Origin: Paracoccus tegillarcae
GTDB lineage: Bacteria > Pseudomonadota > Alphaproteobacteria > Rhodobacterales > Rhodobacteraceae
Assembly: GCF_002847305.1 (NCBI RefSeq)
Contig: NZ_CP025408.1
Coordinates: 62,001 to 126,000, forward strand
Length of the DNA: 64,000 bases
Direction: 5' to 3'
Of the stretch, positions 25,617 through 35,590 are shown piece after piece (position 1 is the stretch's first letter; every line of letters starts with the position of its first letter). Below the pieces are notes generated by a model that saw only the letters and a list, made by a program, of their open reading frames with translations, searched no databases and was not told the DNA's origin. The translations under genes were made by a program, and so were the position numbers.

Positions 25617-26414
25617 TTGGCCTTAGATGAGTGGGATCGTAAGTCTGTAGTTGCGCCCACATCCCAAACACCAATCAGCTTTGAAAGTGCTCTTGTGCCC
25701 GTCAATCCTCAGCAAAGAAGCGTCACCGCGACGGACCCGAAAACGGGTGTGGACGAAAACCTCATTGTCGAGCGTATCTACCGGGCGGTCATGGAACAGC
25801 GGCTGGCGCCGAATACCAAACTCAGCGAAGCCCGCCTGTGCGAAACCTTTGGCGTCGGCCGCATGCGCGTTCGGCGCGCGCTGCTTTTGCTATCCAGTCA
25901 GGGCATCATCAAGCTGCAGTCAAATCGCGGCGCATACGTCGCCTGCCCCGACAAATCCGAAGCGAATGATGTCTTCGCGGCCAGAATGCTGATTGAACCG
26001 CCGCTTGTCCGTCAGTTGGCGAGACAGTCCAGCGATCTTGATCTCACGCTTCTCACAGACCACATCGCGCTGGAAGACGCAGCCCGTGAAAAGAACCAGC
26101 GTACCGAGATCATTCGCTTGTCCGGTGAGTTTCACACGAAACTCGCGCAAGCGACCGGAAACCAGTTCATCTTCCGCATGATGCGTGAGTTGGTGACACG
26201 GACATCATTGATTGTCGGGCTGTTTGGTTCATCGGAAGATGCCAGTTGCCCCGATCACGAACACAACGACATCTTGCAGGCGATTCTGGCGCAAGAACCG
26301 GAGAAGGCCGAACAGATCCTGATTTCTCATTTGCAGCACATCCAAAACGGTCTCGATATGGACGCACGCCAAGAACCTCAGGATGACCTTGCGGTTATCC
26401 TGGGATCAGACTGA
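25617..26414 (+). CDS. GntR-family regulator (FCD), divergent to the Liv-type importer
   Basis: A winged helix (ENLIVERIYRAVMEQRLAPNTKLSEARLCETFGVGRMRVRRALLLLSSQG, read in parts) is followed by an FCD domain (ARMLIEPPLVRQLARQ; LSGEFHTKLAQATGNQFIFRMMRELV; DHEHNDILQAIL). The open frame reaches back to 25563, but those codons coincide with the operator palindromes, so the true start is downstream: TTG 25617 is used, and GTG 25695 is equally possible. About 265 residues or fewer. It is divergent from the binding-protein gene and is the likely ligand-responsive repressor of that operon. Confidence 0.85.
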   Translation: MALDEWDRKSVVAPTSQTPISFESALVPVNPQQRSVTATDPKTGVDENLIVERIYRAVMEQRLAPNTKLSEARLCETFGVGRMRVRRALLLLSSQGIIKLQSNRGAYVACPDKSEANDVFAARMLIEPPLVRQLARQSSDLDLTLLTDHIALEDAAREKNQRTEIIRLSGEFHTKLAQATGNQFIFRMMRELVTRTSLIVGLFGSSEDASCPDHEHNDILQAILAQEPEKAEQILISHLQHIQNGLDMDARQEPQDDLAVILGSD

Positions 26415-26780
26415 TCAGGTCTTCGCGTTTTCGGGTATCACAGGCTGGATTGATGCGTGCCGGTCTTGATTGGGCCTCATCTGCCTGTCGCCTTGGCGCA
26501 GGACAGGCTGTGTCAGGTGAAAAACTCACGGTTTGACCGCCCGCTCGACCGCCCTAATCCCTGTGGGCAAGCGGTCGCGGCCAGTTCTCTCTTGCGAAGA
26601 ATCGCGGTCATACGCCACCAGACTAACCAGACAGCCAATGTTTTGGCGACCGGAGATCATCGTTTCCACTACCCAGGCAGCAACGCCCATCCGCTGGCTT
26701 GCACCATCCATGGCTCACAGGACCAGAAACCGTTCCTGGCCAAAATAAAAATCGCCGACGACCAGATTCCGCCCCCTGAC
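26415..26780. other. No convincing gene (about 365 bp upstream of the nar box)
   Basis: Short frames on both strands (for example plus 26457-26789, minus 26526-26711) have no recognisable family and no ribosome-binding site. In Paracoccus pantotrophus the regulator narR lies near narK; it is not present here, so this stretch may be a junction left by rearrangement. Confidence 0.5.
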
Positions 26781-26794
26781 TTGACATAGGTCAA
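26781..26794 (+). promoter_or_regulatory. FNR/NarR-type box upstream of narK
   Basis: TTGACATAGGTCAA is a perfect TTGAC-N4-GTCAA palindrome of the CRP/FNR class, 83 bp before the narK start codon. FNR sites are usually TTGAT-N4-ATCAA; the C/G variant is what NarR/NnrR-type regulators of denitrification use in paracocci. It probably switches the whole nar operon on under anoxia with nitrate or nitrite. Confidence 0.7.
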
Positions 26795-26876
26795 GGCGAC
26801 AACACGCATGACGTGTTTTTTGAGCGGTGATCCTCGCGCAATCCTGCCTCGCGGCGATCACGCGGAGACAATCGTC

Positions 26877-29600
26877 ATGGCCAACCAAGCTTACCCCGAC
26901 CACACCGCCCAGAATCGCGCGCTTTCGCTAAGCACGCTGGCCTTTACCCTTTGTTTTGCGGTCTGGACGATCTTTTCGATCATCGGGCTGGCGATCAAAG
27001 AGGAACTGGGCCTGAGCGAATTCCAATATGGCATCCTGATCGCCACGCCGATTCTGACCGGATCGCTTTCACGGCTGATTCTGGGTGTCTGGACCGAACG
27101 TTACGGCGGCAGGCTGGTCTTTACGCTGCAAATGGTCCTGACGGGTGCCGCCACCTGGGCGCTGACCTGGGCTGACAGCTATCCCGAATTTCTGCTGGCA
27201 GCCCTTGGTGTCGGGCTTGCGGGTGGCTCTTTCATCATCGGGGTGGCCTATGTGTCGAAATGGTTTCCACCCGAAAAGCAGGGAACCGCACTGGGCATCT
27301 TTGGCATGGGGAATGTCGGCGCGGCGCTGACAAAATTCGTAGCCCCCTTTGTGCTGGTCGCCGGCGGCTGGCAAAGCGTGGCCCAAATCTGGTCGCTGGC
27401 CATCATTCTGATGGGCATCGTCTTTTTTCTGGTCGCGCGCGATGATCCGGCGCTGCTGGAACGTCGCGCAAGCGGTGTCCCTGCCCCCAGTCTGGCCCAG
27501 CAGTTCGCACCGCTGAAAAACCTGCAGGTCTGGCGGTTCGCGCTGTATTACTTTTTCGTCTTTGGCGGCTTTGTGGCGCTGGCGCTGTGGCTGCCGCATT
27601 ACCTGACCGATGTTTACGGCGCGGATGTCCGGTTGGCTGGTGCCGCCGCTGCCTCGTTCAGTTTCGCCGCCAGCGTATTCCGCGCCTATGGCGGGGTGCT
27701 GTCGGACCGGTTCGGTGCCCGGACGGTGATGTATTGGACGTTCGGCTTTTCGGCCGTGCTGCTGTTCATGCTGTCCTATCCGCCGACCGATTATATCGTG
27801 CATGGCAAGGACGGGCCGATCGCCTTCTCGACGCAGATGGATATGTGGCCCTTTGTCACTGTGCTGTTCGCCCTTGGCTTTTTCATGAGCCTCGGCAAGG
27901 CTGCCGTCTTCAAGCATATCCCGGTTTATTACCCCAATCATGTCGGCGCGGTAGGCGGTCTGGTCGGCATGATCGGCGGGTTGGGTGGGTTCATCCTGCC
28001 GATTACCTTCGGCGCGCTGCTGGACCTGACCGGCGTCTATACATCATGTTTCGCGCTGCTGCTGGTCATCGTTCTGGTCTCGCTTGCCTGGATGCATCTG
28101 TCGGTTCGCGCGATGGAACGCCGCGCACAGGGTGCCGCGCTGGACCGGCTGCCCAGCTTTCCCGAACTTGAGGAAATCCACGATCCCGAGCGGACGGCCA
28201 TGCCGCACACGCTCGACGACTGGCACCCAGAGGATTCCGGTTTCTGGGCGGAAAAGGGTCGCAAGATCGCACGGCGCAACCTGTGGATTTCCATCGCGGC
28301 GCTGCTATTGGCCTTTTCGGTGTGGATGGTCTGGTCTGTCGTGGTGGCGCGGCTGCCCTCGATCGGGTTCGACTTTTCGCAAAACCAGTTGTTCTGGCTG
28401 ACCGCCCTGCCGGCCCTGTCAGGGGCGACGCTGCGGATCTTTTACAGCTTCATGGTGCCGATCTTTGGCGGCAGGCTTTGGACGACGCTGTCCACCGCAT
28501 CGCTGCTGATCCCTGCCATGGGCATCGGCTATGCGGTGCAGGACCCGACCACGCCTTACCTGATCTTTGTGACGCTGGCGCTGCTATGCGGGCTGGGTGG
28601 CGGCAACTTTGCCTCGTCCATGTCCAATATCAGCTTCTTCTTCCCAAAGGCCGAAAAGGGCAACGCATTGGCCCTGAATGCGGGTCTGGGCAATCTGGGC
28701 GTGTCGGTGATGCAGTTCGTGGTGCCGCTGGTTATCACCATCGGCATCTTTGGCGCGCTTGGCGGCGAACCACAGCAACTGTCCGACGGTGGCCAGTTGT
28801 GGATGCAGAATGCGGGCTTCATCTGGGTGCCGTTTATCGCGGTCGCGACCTTCCTTGCCTGGCTGGGGATGAACGATATTACCGATGCCAAGGCCAGCTT
28901 CCGCGAGCAGGCGGTGATCTTTCAGCGCAAGCATAACTGGCTGATGTGCATCCTCTATATCGGCACGTTCGGCAGCTTCATCGGCTATTCGGCCGCCTTC
29001 CCGCTGCTGATCAACCTGTCCTTCCCCGAAGTGAACGCGGTGCAATTCGTGTTCCTGGGGCCACTGGTCGGCGCGCTCAGCCGCGCCGGCACGGGTTGGC
29101 TGGCCGACCGTCTGGGCGGTGGACGCGTGACCCTGTGGGTGTTCGTGGGCATGATCGCCTGCGTCCTTGCGGTGATCTTTTCGCTCAGCGCGCTGTCCTT
29201 TGCCGGGTTCTTCCTTGGCTTCATGGGGCTGTTCTTCTTTACCGGGGTCGGCAATGCCTCGACCTTCCAGATGATCCCGGTGATCATGACCAAGGAAACC
29301 GCGCGTCTGGCGCCGCATCTTGCGCCCGACGACCGGCGCCGCCAGTCCGAACGTGAATCGGCGGCGATCATCGCCTTTACCAGTGCTATCGGCGCCTATG
29401 GCGGGTTCTTCATCCCCAAAGCCTATGGCAGCTCGATCGCCATGACCGGATCGGCCAATGGCGCATTGTGGCTGTTCCTGGGCTTTTACATCCTCTGCCT
29501 TGCCGTGACCTGGGTCTATTACGCCCGCCCCGGCGGGCTGCTTTACGACATCGAACACCGCCGCGCGGGCCCGACCGGGTCACAAGCTGCCGAACTTTGA
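26877..29600 (+). CDS. narK: Fused nitrate/nitrite transporter NarK1-NarK2
   Basis: About 907 residues containing two complete 12-helix MFS transporters in tandem. The first (NarK1-like, from LAFTLCFAVWTIFSIIGLAI to about residue 430) is expected to be a nitrate/H+ symporter. A hydrophilic linker (ERRAQGAALDRLPSFPELEEIHDPER region) leads into the second (NarK2-like, from RNLWISIAALLLAFSVWMVWSV), a nitrate/nitrite antiporter. Each half carries its own nitrate signature (GLGGGNFASSMSNISFFFPK in the second, AALGVGLAGGSFIIGVAYVSKWFP in the first). The start MANQAYPDH has a GGAG site. This fusion is characteristic of Paracoccus. It is the first gene of the nar operon. Confidence 0.95.
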   Translation: MANQAYPDHTAQNRALSLSTLAFTLCFAVWTIFSIIGLAIKEELGLSEFQYGILIATPILTGSLSRLILGVWTERYGGRLVFTLQMVLTGAATWALTWADSYPEFLLAALGVGLAGGSFIIGVAYVSKWFPPEKQGTALGIFGMGNVGAALTKFVAPFVLVAGGWQSVAQIWSLAIILMGIVFFLVARDDPALLERRASGVPAPSLAQQFAPLKNLQVWRFALYYFFVFGGFVALALWLPHYLTDVYGADVRLAGAAAASFSFAASVFRAYGGVLSDRFGARTVMYWTFGFSAVLLFMLSYPPTDYIVHGKDGPIAFSTQMDMWPFVTVLFALGFFMSLGKAAVFKHIPVYYPNHVGAVGGLVGMIGGLGGFILPITFGALLDLTGVYTSCFALLLVIVLVSLAWMHLSVRAMERRAQGAALDRLPSFPELEEIHDPERTAMPHTLDDWHPEDSGFWAEKGRKIARRNLWISIAALLLAFSVWMVWSVVVARLPSIGFDFSQNQLFWLTALPALSGATLRIFYSFMVPIFGGRLWTTLSTASLLIPAMGIGYAVQDPTTPYLIFVTLALLCGLGGGNFASSMSNISFFFPKAEKGNALALNAGLGNLGVSVMQFVVPLVITIGIFGALGGEPQQLSDGGQLWMQNAGFIWVPFIAVATFLAWLGMNDITDAKASFREQAVIFQRKHNWLMCILYIGTFGSFIGYSAAFPLLINLSFPEVNAVQFVFLGPLVGALSRAGTGWLADRLGGGRVTLWVFVGMIACVLAVIFSLSALSFAGFFLGFMGLFFFTGVGNASTFQMIPVIMTKETARLAPHLAPDDRRRQSERESAAIIAFTSAIGAYGGFFIPKAYGSSIAMTGSANGALWLFLGFYILCLAVTWVYYARPGGLLYDIEHRRAGPTGSQAAEL

Positions 29601-29613
29601 GAAGGAGACAGCG

Positions 29614-32600
29614 ATGAGCCATCTGCTGGATCGCCTGAACTTCCTGAAATCCGTTCGCAAGGACGAATTCGCGGAAGGTCACGGCCAGACCACGAATGAA
29701 AGCCGCGATTGGGAGGATACCTATCGCTCGCGCTGGCGGCACGACAAGATCGTGCGCTCGACCCACGGGGTGAACTGCACCGGGTCCTGTTCGTGGAAAA
29801 TCTACGTCAAATCCGGCATCGTGACCTGGGAAACCCAGCAGACCGATTATCCGCGCACGCGGCCCGATCTGCCCAATCACGAACCGCGCGGCTGCGCGCG
29901 CGGCGCCTCATACAGCTGGTATCTGTATTCCGCCAACCGCGTGAAAACGCCCCTGATCCGGGGCAGCCTGATGCGTCTGTGGCGCGACAAGCGCCAGACC
30001 CTGTCGCCCTTAGCCGCATGGGAGGCGATCCAGAACGACCCGCAGGCCCGCGCCAGCTATACCACCACGCGCGGCAAGGGTGGTTTCGTGCGCGCCACCT
30101 GGGATGAGGCGACCGAAATCACCGCCGCCGCGAATGCTTATACGGCCAGGAAATACGGCCCCGACCGGGTTTTCGGCTTTTCGCCCATCCCGGCAATGTC
30201 GATGATTTCCTACGCCGCAGGGACGCGCTATCTGTCGCTGCTGGGCGGCACCTGCATGTCATTTTACGACTGGTATTGCGACCTGCCACCCGCCAGCCCG
30301 CAGACATGGGGTGAACAGACCGATGTTCCGGAATCGGCCGATTGGTACAATGCCGGCTATCTGATCCTCTGGGGTTCCAACGTGCCGCAGACGCGGACGC
30401 CGGATGCGCATTTCTATACCGAAGTCCGCTATAAGGGCACGAAATCGGCGGTGATCTGTCCCGACTATTCAGAGGCCGCGAAGTTCAGCGATATCTGGCT
30501 GAACGCCAAGCAGGGCACTGATGCGGCACTTGGCATGGCCTTTGGACATGTCATCCTGCGCGAATTCCATCTGGACCGGCAGGTGCCCTATTTCGAGGAC
30601 TACTGCCGCCGCTATTCCGACATGCCGATGCTGGTCCGGCTGGACCGGCAGGGCGACCGTCTGGTGCCGGGACGCCAGTTGCGCGCCGCCGATCTGGCAG
30701 ACGGGATGGGACAGGCCATCAACCCTGAATGGAAAACCATCGGCATCGACGAAAACAGCGACGATCTGGTCGTGCCGAACGGCTCTATCGGGTTCCGTTG
30801 GGGTGAGGAGCGTGGCCGCTGGAACCTTGAGGAAAAGGCCGCAGGCGCGGATACGCAGCTGCGTCTCAGCCTGCTGCTGGAAGAGGACCATGACGAGGTC
30901 GCGGCAGTCGATTTCCCGTTCTTCGGCGGTGCTGCAAGCAATGGCTTCGCCGTGGACGATCGGGGCGAGGTGCTGACCCGCAACGTGCCCGCGCGCCGCA
31001 TCACGCTGGCCGATGGCAGCGAGGCGCTTGTGGCCACCGTCTTTGATCTGCTTTGCGCCAATTACAGTCTGGATCGCGGGCTGGGCGGCGATCATGTCAC
31101 CGACGACTACAGTGCCGACGTGCCCTTCACGCCCGCATGGGCCGAACGGATCACCGGCGTTCCTGCGGACCGTATCGTGCAGGTGGCGCGCGAATTTGCC
31201 GCCAATGCCGAAAAGACCAATGGCCGCTCGATGATCATCATCGGGGCTGCGATGAACCATTGGTATCACATGGACATGAACTACCGCGCCGCCATCAACA
31301 TGCTGGTGATGTGCGGTTGCGTGGGCCAGTCAGGCGGCGGCTGGTCGCATTATGTGGGCCAGGAAAAACTGCGCCCGCAGACCGGCTGGACGGCGCTGGC
31401 CTTCGCGCTGGATTGGTCGCGCCCGCCCCGGCACATGAACGCGACCAGCGCATGGTATGCACATACCAACCAGTGGCGCTATGAGACGGTGACGTCGAAT
31501 GAGATCCTGTCACCCACCGCGCTAGAGGGCGATTGGGGCAGCCTGAGCCTGATCGACTATAACATCCGGGCCGAGCGGATGGGCTGGCTGCCCTCTGCCC
31601 CGCAGTTGAAATCCAACCCGCTGGAGGTGGGCCGCGCCGCGAAAGAGGCCGGCGTCGAGGTCAGGGATTACGTCGCCGAGCGGCTGAAATCGGGTGAATT
31701 GCAGATGTCCTGCGAAGACCCCGATGCACCCGAAAACTGGCCACGCAACCTGTTCGTCTGGCGTTCCAACCTGCTGGGCTCTTCCGGCAAGGGGCATGAA
31801 TATTTCCTCAAGCACCTGTTGGGCACCGATCATGGCGTGCAGGGCAAGGATCTGGGCGAGGAAGGCCGCCAAAAGCCGGTCGAGGCCGTCTGGCATGACG
31901 AGGCCCCCAAGGGAAAACTGGACCTGTTGGTGACCATCGACTTCCGGATGTCCACGACCGCCGTCTATGCCGATATCGTTCTGCCAACCGCGTCCTGGTA
32001 CGAAAAGGACGACATGAACACCTCGGACATGCATCCGTTCATCCATCCGCTGCAAGCGGCGGTGGACCCGGCATACGAGTCGAAATCGGATTGGGAGATC
32101 TTCAAATCCATCGCCCACAAGTTTTCCGAAATCGCGCCCGAGGTGCTGGGGGTCGAAACCGACGTGGTGCAATTGCCGCTGCAGCATGACAGCCCCGGCG
32201 AAATTGCGCAGAATGTCGTGGCCGACTGGAAACGCGATGAATGCGAACTGATCCCCGGCCAGACCGCGCCGGCCTATATCTCGGTCGAGCGGGACTATCC
32301 CAACCTGTACAAACGGTTCACAGCACTTGGTCCGCTGATGGAAAAGATCGGCAATGGCGGCAAGGGGATTGCCTGGAACACTGAATCCGAAGTGTGCCAC
32401 CTGCAAGACCTGAACGGCATCGTAACCGAGGAAGGCCCGACCAAGGGCATGGCGCGGATCGATACGGCCATCGACGCCGCCGAAGTGGTGCTGATGCTGG
32501 CCCCCGAAACCAATGGCGAGGTTGCGGTCAAGGCGTGGCAGGCGCTTGGCGAAGTGACCGGACGCAGCCACACCCATCTGGCCGAGTCGAAAGAGGACGA

Positions 32601-33381
32601 AAAGATCCGCTTTCGCGATATCGCCGCCCAGCCGCGCAAGATCATCTCCAGCCCCACCTGGTCGGGGATCGAAAGCGAAGAGGTGTGCTACAGCGCCGGT
32701 TACACCAATGTGCACGAGTTGATCCCGTGGCGCACGGTTTCTGGCCGCCAGCAGCTGTATCAGGACCACGAATGGATGCGCGCCTTTGGCGAGGGTTTCG
32801 TGACATGGCGCCCGCCGGTTGACCTGAAAACCGTGGGCTACAGTGCCACGAAATCGCTGGCCGACGGCGAAAAGCATGTCGTGCTGAACTTCATCACGCC
32901 GCACCAGAAATGGGGCATCCATTCGACCTATTCCGACAACCTGCTGATGCTGACCCTGAACCGGGGCGGCCCGGTGGTCTGGCTGTCGGAAATCGACGCC
33001 CGCAAGGCCGGGCTGGTCGATAATGACTGGGTCGAGGTCTTTAACAGCAACGGCGTCATTGCCGCGCGTGCGGTGGTCAGCCAGCGCATGAAGGAAGGCA
33101 CGCTGTTCATGTATCACGCACAGGAAAAGATCGTGAATACGCCGGGCAGCCAGATCACCGGCCAGCGCGGCGGCATCCACAATTCGGTTACCCGCGTGGT
33201 GCTGAAACCCACCCATATGATCGGCGGCTATGGGCAGCTGTCCTATGGCTTCAACTATTACGGCACGGTCGGCTCGAACCGCGACGAATTCGTCATTGTC
33301 CGAAAGATGAACACGGTCGACTGGCTGGATGAGCCGCTGAAGGACACGGCCGCAACCCAATCAAAGGAGGCAGCGGAATGA
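29614..33381 (+). CDS. narG: Respiratory nitrate reductase alpha subunit
   Basis: The 1255-residue catalytic subunit of the membrane-bound, cytoplasm-facing nitrate reductase; it reduces nitrate to nitrite at a Mo-bis-MGD cofactor. The N-terminal FS0 cluster ligands are seen as H51, C55, C59 (STHGVNCTGSCSW) and C94 (PRGCARGAS). LILWGSNVPQTRTPDAHF carries the region with the Mo-coordinating Asp, and IIIGAAMNHWYHMDMNYRA and IVLPTASWYEKDD are standard. There is no twin-Arg signal, as expected for NarG. It lies 13 bp after narK with an AGAAGGAG ribosome-binding site and overlaps narH by four bases. Confidence 0.98.
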   Translation: MSHLLDRLNFLKSVRKDEFAEGHGQTTNESRDWEDTYRSRWRHDKIVRSTHGVNCTGSCSWKIYVKSGIVTWETQQTDYPRTRPDLPNHEPRGCARGASYSWYLYSANRVKTPLIRGSLMRLWRDKRQTLSPLAAWEAIQNDPQARASYTTTRGKGGFVRATWDEATEITAAANAYTARKYGPDRVFGFSPIPAMSMISYAAGTRYLSLLGGTCMSFYDWYCDLPPASPQTWGEQTDVPESADWYNAGYLILWGSNVPQTRTPDAHFYTEVRYKGTKSAVICPDYSEAAKFSDIWLNAKQGTDAALGMAFGHVILREFHLDRQVPYFEDYCRRYSDMPMLVRLDRQGDRLVPGRQLRAADLADGMGQAINPEWKTIGIDENSDDLVVPNGSIGFRWGEERGRWNLEEKAAGADTQLRLSLLLEEDHDEVAAVDFPFFGGAASNGFAVDDRGEVLTRNVPARRITLADGSEALVATVFDLLCANYSLDRGLGGDHVTDDYSADVPFTPAWAERITGVPADRIVQVAREFAANAEKTNGRSMIIIGAAMNHWYHMDMNYRAAINMLVMCGCVGQSGGGWSHYVGQEKLRPQTGWTALAFALDWSRPPRHMNATSAWYAHTNQWRYETVTSNEILSPTALEGDWGSLSLIDYNIRAERMGWLPSAPQLKSNPLEVGRAAKEAGVEVRDYVAERLKSGELQMSCEDPDAPENWPRNLFVWRSNLLGSSGKGHEYFLKHLLGTDHGVQGKDLGEEGRQKPVEAVWHDEAPKGKLDLLVTIDFRMSTTAVYADIVLPTASWYEKDDMNTSDMHPFIHPLQAAVDPAYESKSDWEIFKSIAHKFSEIAPEVLGVETDVVQLPLQHDSPGEIAQNVVADWKRDECELIPGQTAPAYISVERDYPNLYKRFTALGPLMEKIGNGGKGIAWNTESEVCHLQDLNGIVTEEGPTKGMARIDTAIDAAEVVLMLAPETNGEVAVKAWQALGEVTGRSHTHLAESKEDEKIRFRDIAAQPRKIISSPTWSGIESEEVCYSAGYTNVHELIPWRTVSGRQQLYQDHEWMRAFGEGFVTWRPPVDLKTVGYSATKSLADGEKHVVLNFITPHQKWGIHSTYSDNLLMLTLNRGGPVVWLSEIDARKAGLVDNDWVEVFNSNGVIAARAVVSQRMKEGTLFMYHAQEKIVNTPGSQITGQRGGIHNSVTRVVLKPTHMIGGYGQLSYGFNYYGTVGSNRDEFVIVRKMNTVDWLDEPLKDTAATQSKEAAE

Positions 33382-34895
33382 AAGTCCGAGCACAAATCGG
33401 CATGGTCCTCAACCTGGACAAATGCATCGGCTGTCACACCTGTTCCGTCACCTGCAAGAACGTCTGGACCTCGCGCGAGGGCGTTGAATATGCCTGGTTC
33501 AACAACGTCGAAACCAAGCCTGGCATCGGCTATCCCAAGGATTGGGAAAACCAGAAGCGCTGGAAAGGCGGCTGGACGCGGACCCGCGCGGGCCATTTGC
33601 AGCCGAAACAGGGCGGTAAATGGCGGATTCTGGCGAATATCTTCGCCAACCCCGATCTGCCCGAGATCGACGATTTCTACGAACCGTTCACCTTCGATTA
33701 CGACCACCTGAAATCGGCACCCGATATGCCGGCCTTCCCGACCGCGCGGCCACGGTCGCTGATCTCGGGCGAGCGGATCGAAAAGATCGAATGGGGTCCG
33801 AACTGGGAAGAAATTCTGGGCGGTGAATTCGCCAAACGGTCCAAGGACTACAATTTCGAGGGCGTGCAGAAAGAGATTTACGGAGAGTATGAAAATACCT
33901 TCATGATGTATCTGCCGCGGCTGTGCGAACATTGCCTGAACCCGGCCTGCGTCGCCTCCTGCCCCTCTGGCGCGATCTACAAGCGCGAAGATGACGGCGT
34001 TGTCCTGATCGATCAGGAAAAATGCCGGGGCTGGCGGATGTGCGTCAGCGGCTGCCCCTACAAGAAAATTTATTACAACTGGTCCACCGGCAAATCCGAG
34101 AAATGCACCCTGTGCTATCCGCGTCTGGAATCGGGCCAGCCAACGGTCTGTTCGGAAACCTGCGTCGGTCGCATCCGCTATCTGGGTGTGATGCTGTATG
34201 ACGCCGACCGGATCGCCGAAGCCGCCAGCGTGGAATCCGAGGCGGATCTGTATGACGCGCAGCTTGGGGTGTTCCTGGACCCCAACGATCCCGAGGTGAT
34301 CGCAGCCGCGCGCGCCGAGGGTGTGCCCGAAGACTGGATCAAGGGGGCGCAGAACTCGCCGATCTGGAAGATGGCGATGGAATGGAAGATCGCCTTCCCG
34401 CTGCACCCGGAATATCGCACCCTGCCGATGGTCTGGTATGTGCCGCCGCTGTCACCCATCCAGAACGCCGCCGAGGCAGGCAAGATCTCGGCGCAGGATG
34501 ATATGCCCGATGTCCGCAGCCTGCGTATTCCGCTGCGCTATCTGGCGAATATGCTGACCGCCGGGGATGAGGCGCCGGTGGCCGCCGCACTGGAACGGAT
34601 GCTGGCCATGCGGTCCTATATGCGGTCGAAATCCATCGACGGCGTGGTCAATCTGGGCGTCGCGCAGCGCGTGGGCCTGACCCCGCAGCAGATCGACGAA
34701 ATGTATCACCTTCTGGCCATCGCCAATTACGAGGATCGCTTTGTCATTCCGACGACCCATCGCGAATTGGTCGAGGACGCCTATGACCTGAAAGGCGGCT
34801 GCGGCTTTACCGATGGCAATGGCTGTTCATCGGGCAATAGCGGGTCGATGTTCGGCGGCAAGAAATTCCGCAGCCCACAGGAGTTCCTGTCATGA
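33378..34895 (+). CDS. narH: Respiratory nitrate reductase beta subunit
   Basis: A 505-residue iron-sulfur electron-transfer subunit linking NarI haems to NarG. Four cluster motifs are visible: CIGCHTCSVTC (residues 16-26), CEHCLNPACVASCPSG, CRGWRMCVSGCP, where a Trp takes the place of one Cys and gives the [3Fe-4S] centre, and CTLCYPRLESGQPTVCSETC. The length matches the family. The start overlaps narG by four bases and the end overlaps narJ by four bases. Confidence 0.98.
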   Translation: MKVRAQIGMVLNLDKCIGCHTCSVTCKNVWTSREGVEYAWFNNVETKPGIGYPKDWENQKRWKGGWTRTRAGHLQPKQGGKWRILANIFANPDLPEIDDFYEPFTFDYDHLKSAPDMPAFPTARPRSLISGERIEKIEWGPNWEEILGGEFAKRSKDYNFEGVQKEIYGEYENTFMMYLPRLCEHCLNPACVASCPSGAIYKREDDGVVLIDQEKCRGWRMCVSGCPYKKIYYNWSTGKSEKCTLCYPRLESGQPTVCSETCVGRIRYLGVMLYDADRIAEAASVESEADLYDAQLGVFLDPNDPEVIAAARAEGVPEDWIKGAQNSPIWKMAMEWKIAFPLHPEYRTLPMVWYVPPLSPIQNAAEAGKISAQDDMPDVRSLRIPLRYLANMLTAGDEAPVAAALERMLAMRSYMRSKSIDGVVNLGVAQRVGLTPQQIDEMYHLLAIANYEDRFVIPTTHRELVEDAYDLKGGCGFTDGNGCSSGNSGSMFGGKKFRSPQEFLS

Positions 34896-35578
34896 AAACC
34901 TTCAAGGCATTCTCGGCGCTCCTCAGCTATCCGTCCGCAGACCTGATGGCCGCGATCCCGGATATCGACGCGGTTCTGCACGCAGATGGTTTGCTGGGCC
35001 CGACCCGGCAGGCCGAACTGGCGCCGCTGCTGCGCGAGCTTGGCGGCGGCGACCTGCTTGATCTTCAGGAACGCTATGTGCTGCTGTTCGACCGCTCGCG
35101 CACCTTGTCGCTGAACCTGTTCGAACATGTTCACGGCGAAAGCCGCGATCGGGGCGGCGCGATGGTCGATCTGTTGGAAACCTATCGTGCCAATGGCTTT
35201 GATCTGGTCGGCACTGAATTGCCCGATCATCTGCCGGTCGTGCTGGAATATCTGTCCACCCGGCCTCTGGACGAGGCAAAGGCGATGCTGGCCGATGCTG
35301 GCCATATCCTGCTGGCACTTTCCGAACGCCTGCAACGCCGCGACACGCCCTATGCGGCGGTGCTGACGGCGCTGGTTGCGCTGGCGGAAACCGATGCCGA
35401 ACTTCCGGCCGAATTGGCCGACATCCCCGACGACGACCCCGAGGATCTGGCTGCGCTGGATGCCGTTTGGGAAGAGGCGCAAGTCACCTTCGGACCCGAT
35501 CCCGATGCAGGCTGCCCGATCACCCGCGATATCCTTGCCCGCATGGACCCGCCCCCCGCCGCAACGGCGGCTGAATAA
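34892..35578 (+). CDS. narJ: Nitrate reductase assembly chaperone
   Basis: A 228-residue, acidic, helical TorD/NarJ-type chaperone that holds apo-NarGH until the Mo cofactor is inserted and the complex docks on NarI. Typical sequence: FKAFSALLSYPSADLM, LLDLQERYVLLFDRSRTLSLNLFEHVHGESRDRGGAMVDL (read in parts), GTELPDHLPVVLEYLS. The acidic tail DIPDDDPEDLAALDAVWEEA is typical. It is not part of the final enzyme. Confidence 0.96.
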   Translation: MKTFKAFSALLSYPSADLMAAIPDIDAVLHADGLLGPTRQAELAPLLRELGGGDLLDLQERYVLLFDRSRTLSLNLFEHVHGESRDRGGAMVDLLETYRANGFDLVGTELPDHLPVVLEYLSTRPLDEAKAMLADAGHILLALSERLQRRDTPYAAVLTALVALAETDAELPAELADIPDDDPEDLAALDAVWEEAQVTFGPDPDAGCPITRDILARMDPPPAATAAE

Positions 35579-35590
35579 CAGGAGGCTTTG

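Noticed and set aside
26526..26711. Possible transposase scrap upstream of narK
   Set aside because: The short minus frame shows only a weak resemblance to an IS5-type C-terminus, with no DDE residues or terminal repeats; not supportable.
31522..33360. A 612-codon minus-strand frame opposite narG, and a 617-codon plus frame at 61935-63788
   Set aside because: Both mirror strongly conserved genes and have the Arg/His/Gln-rich composition of GC-rich antisense frames.
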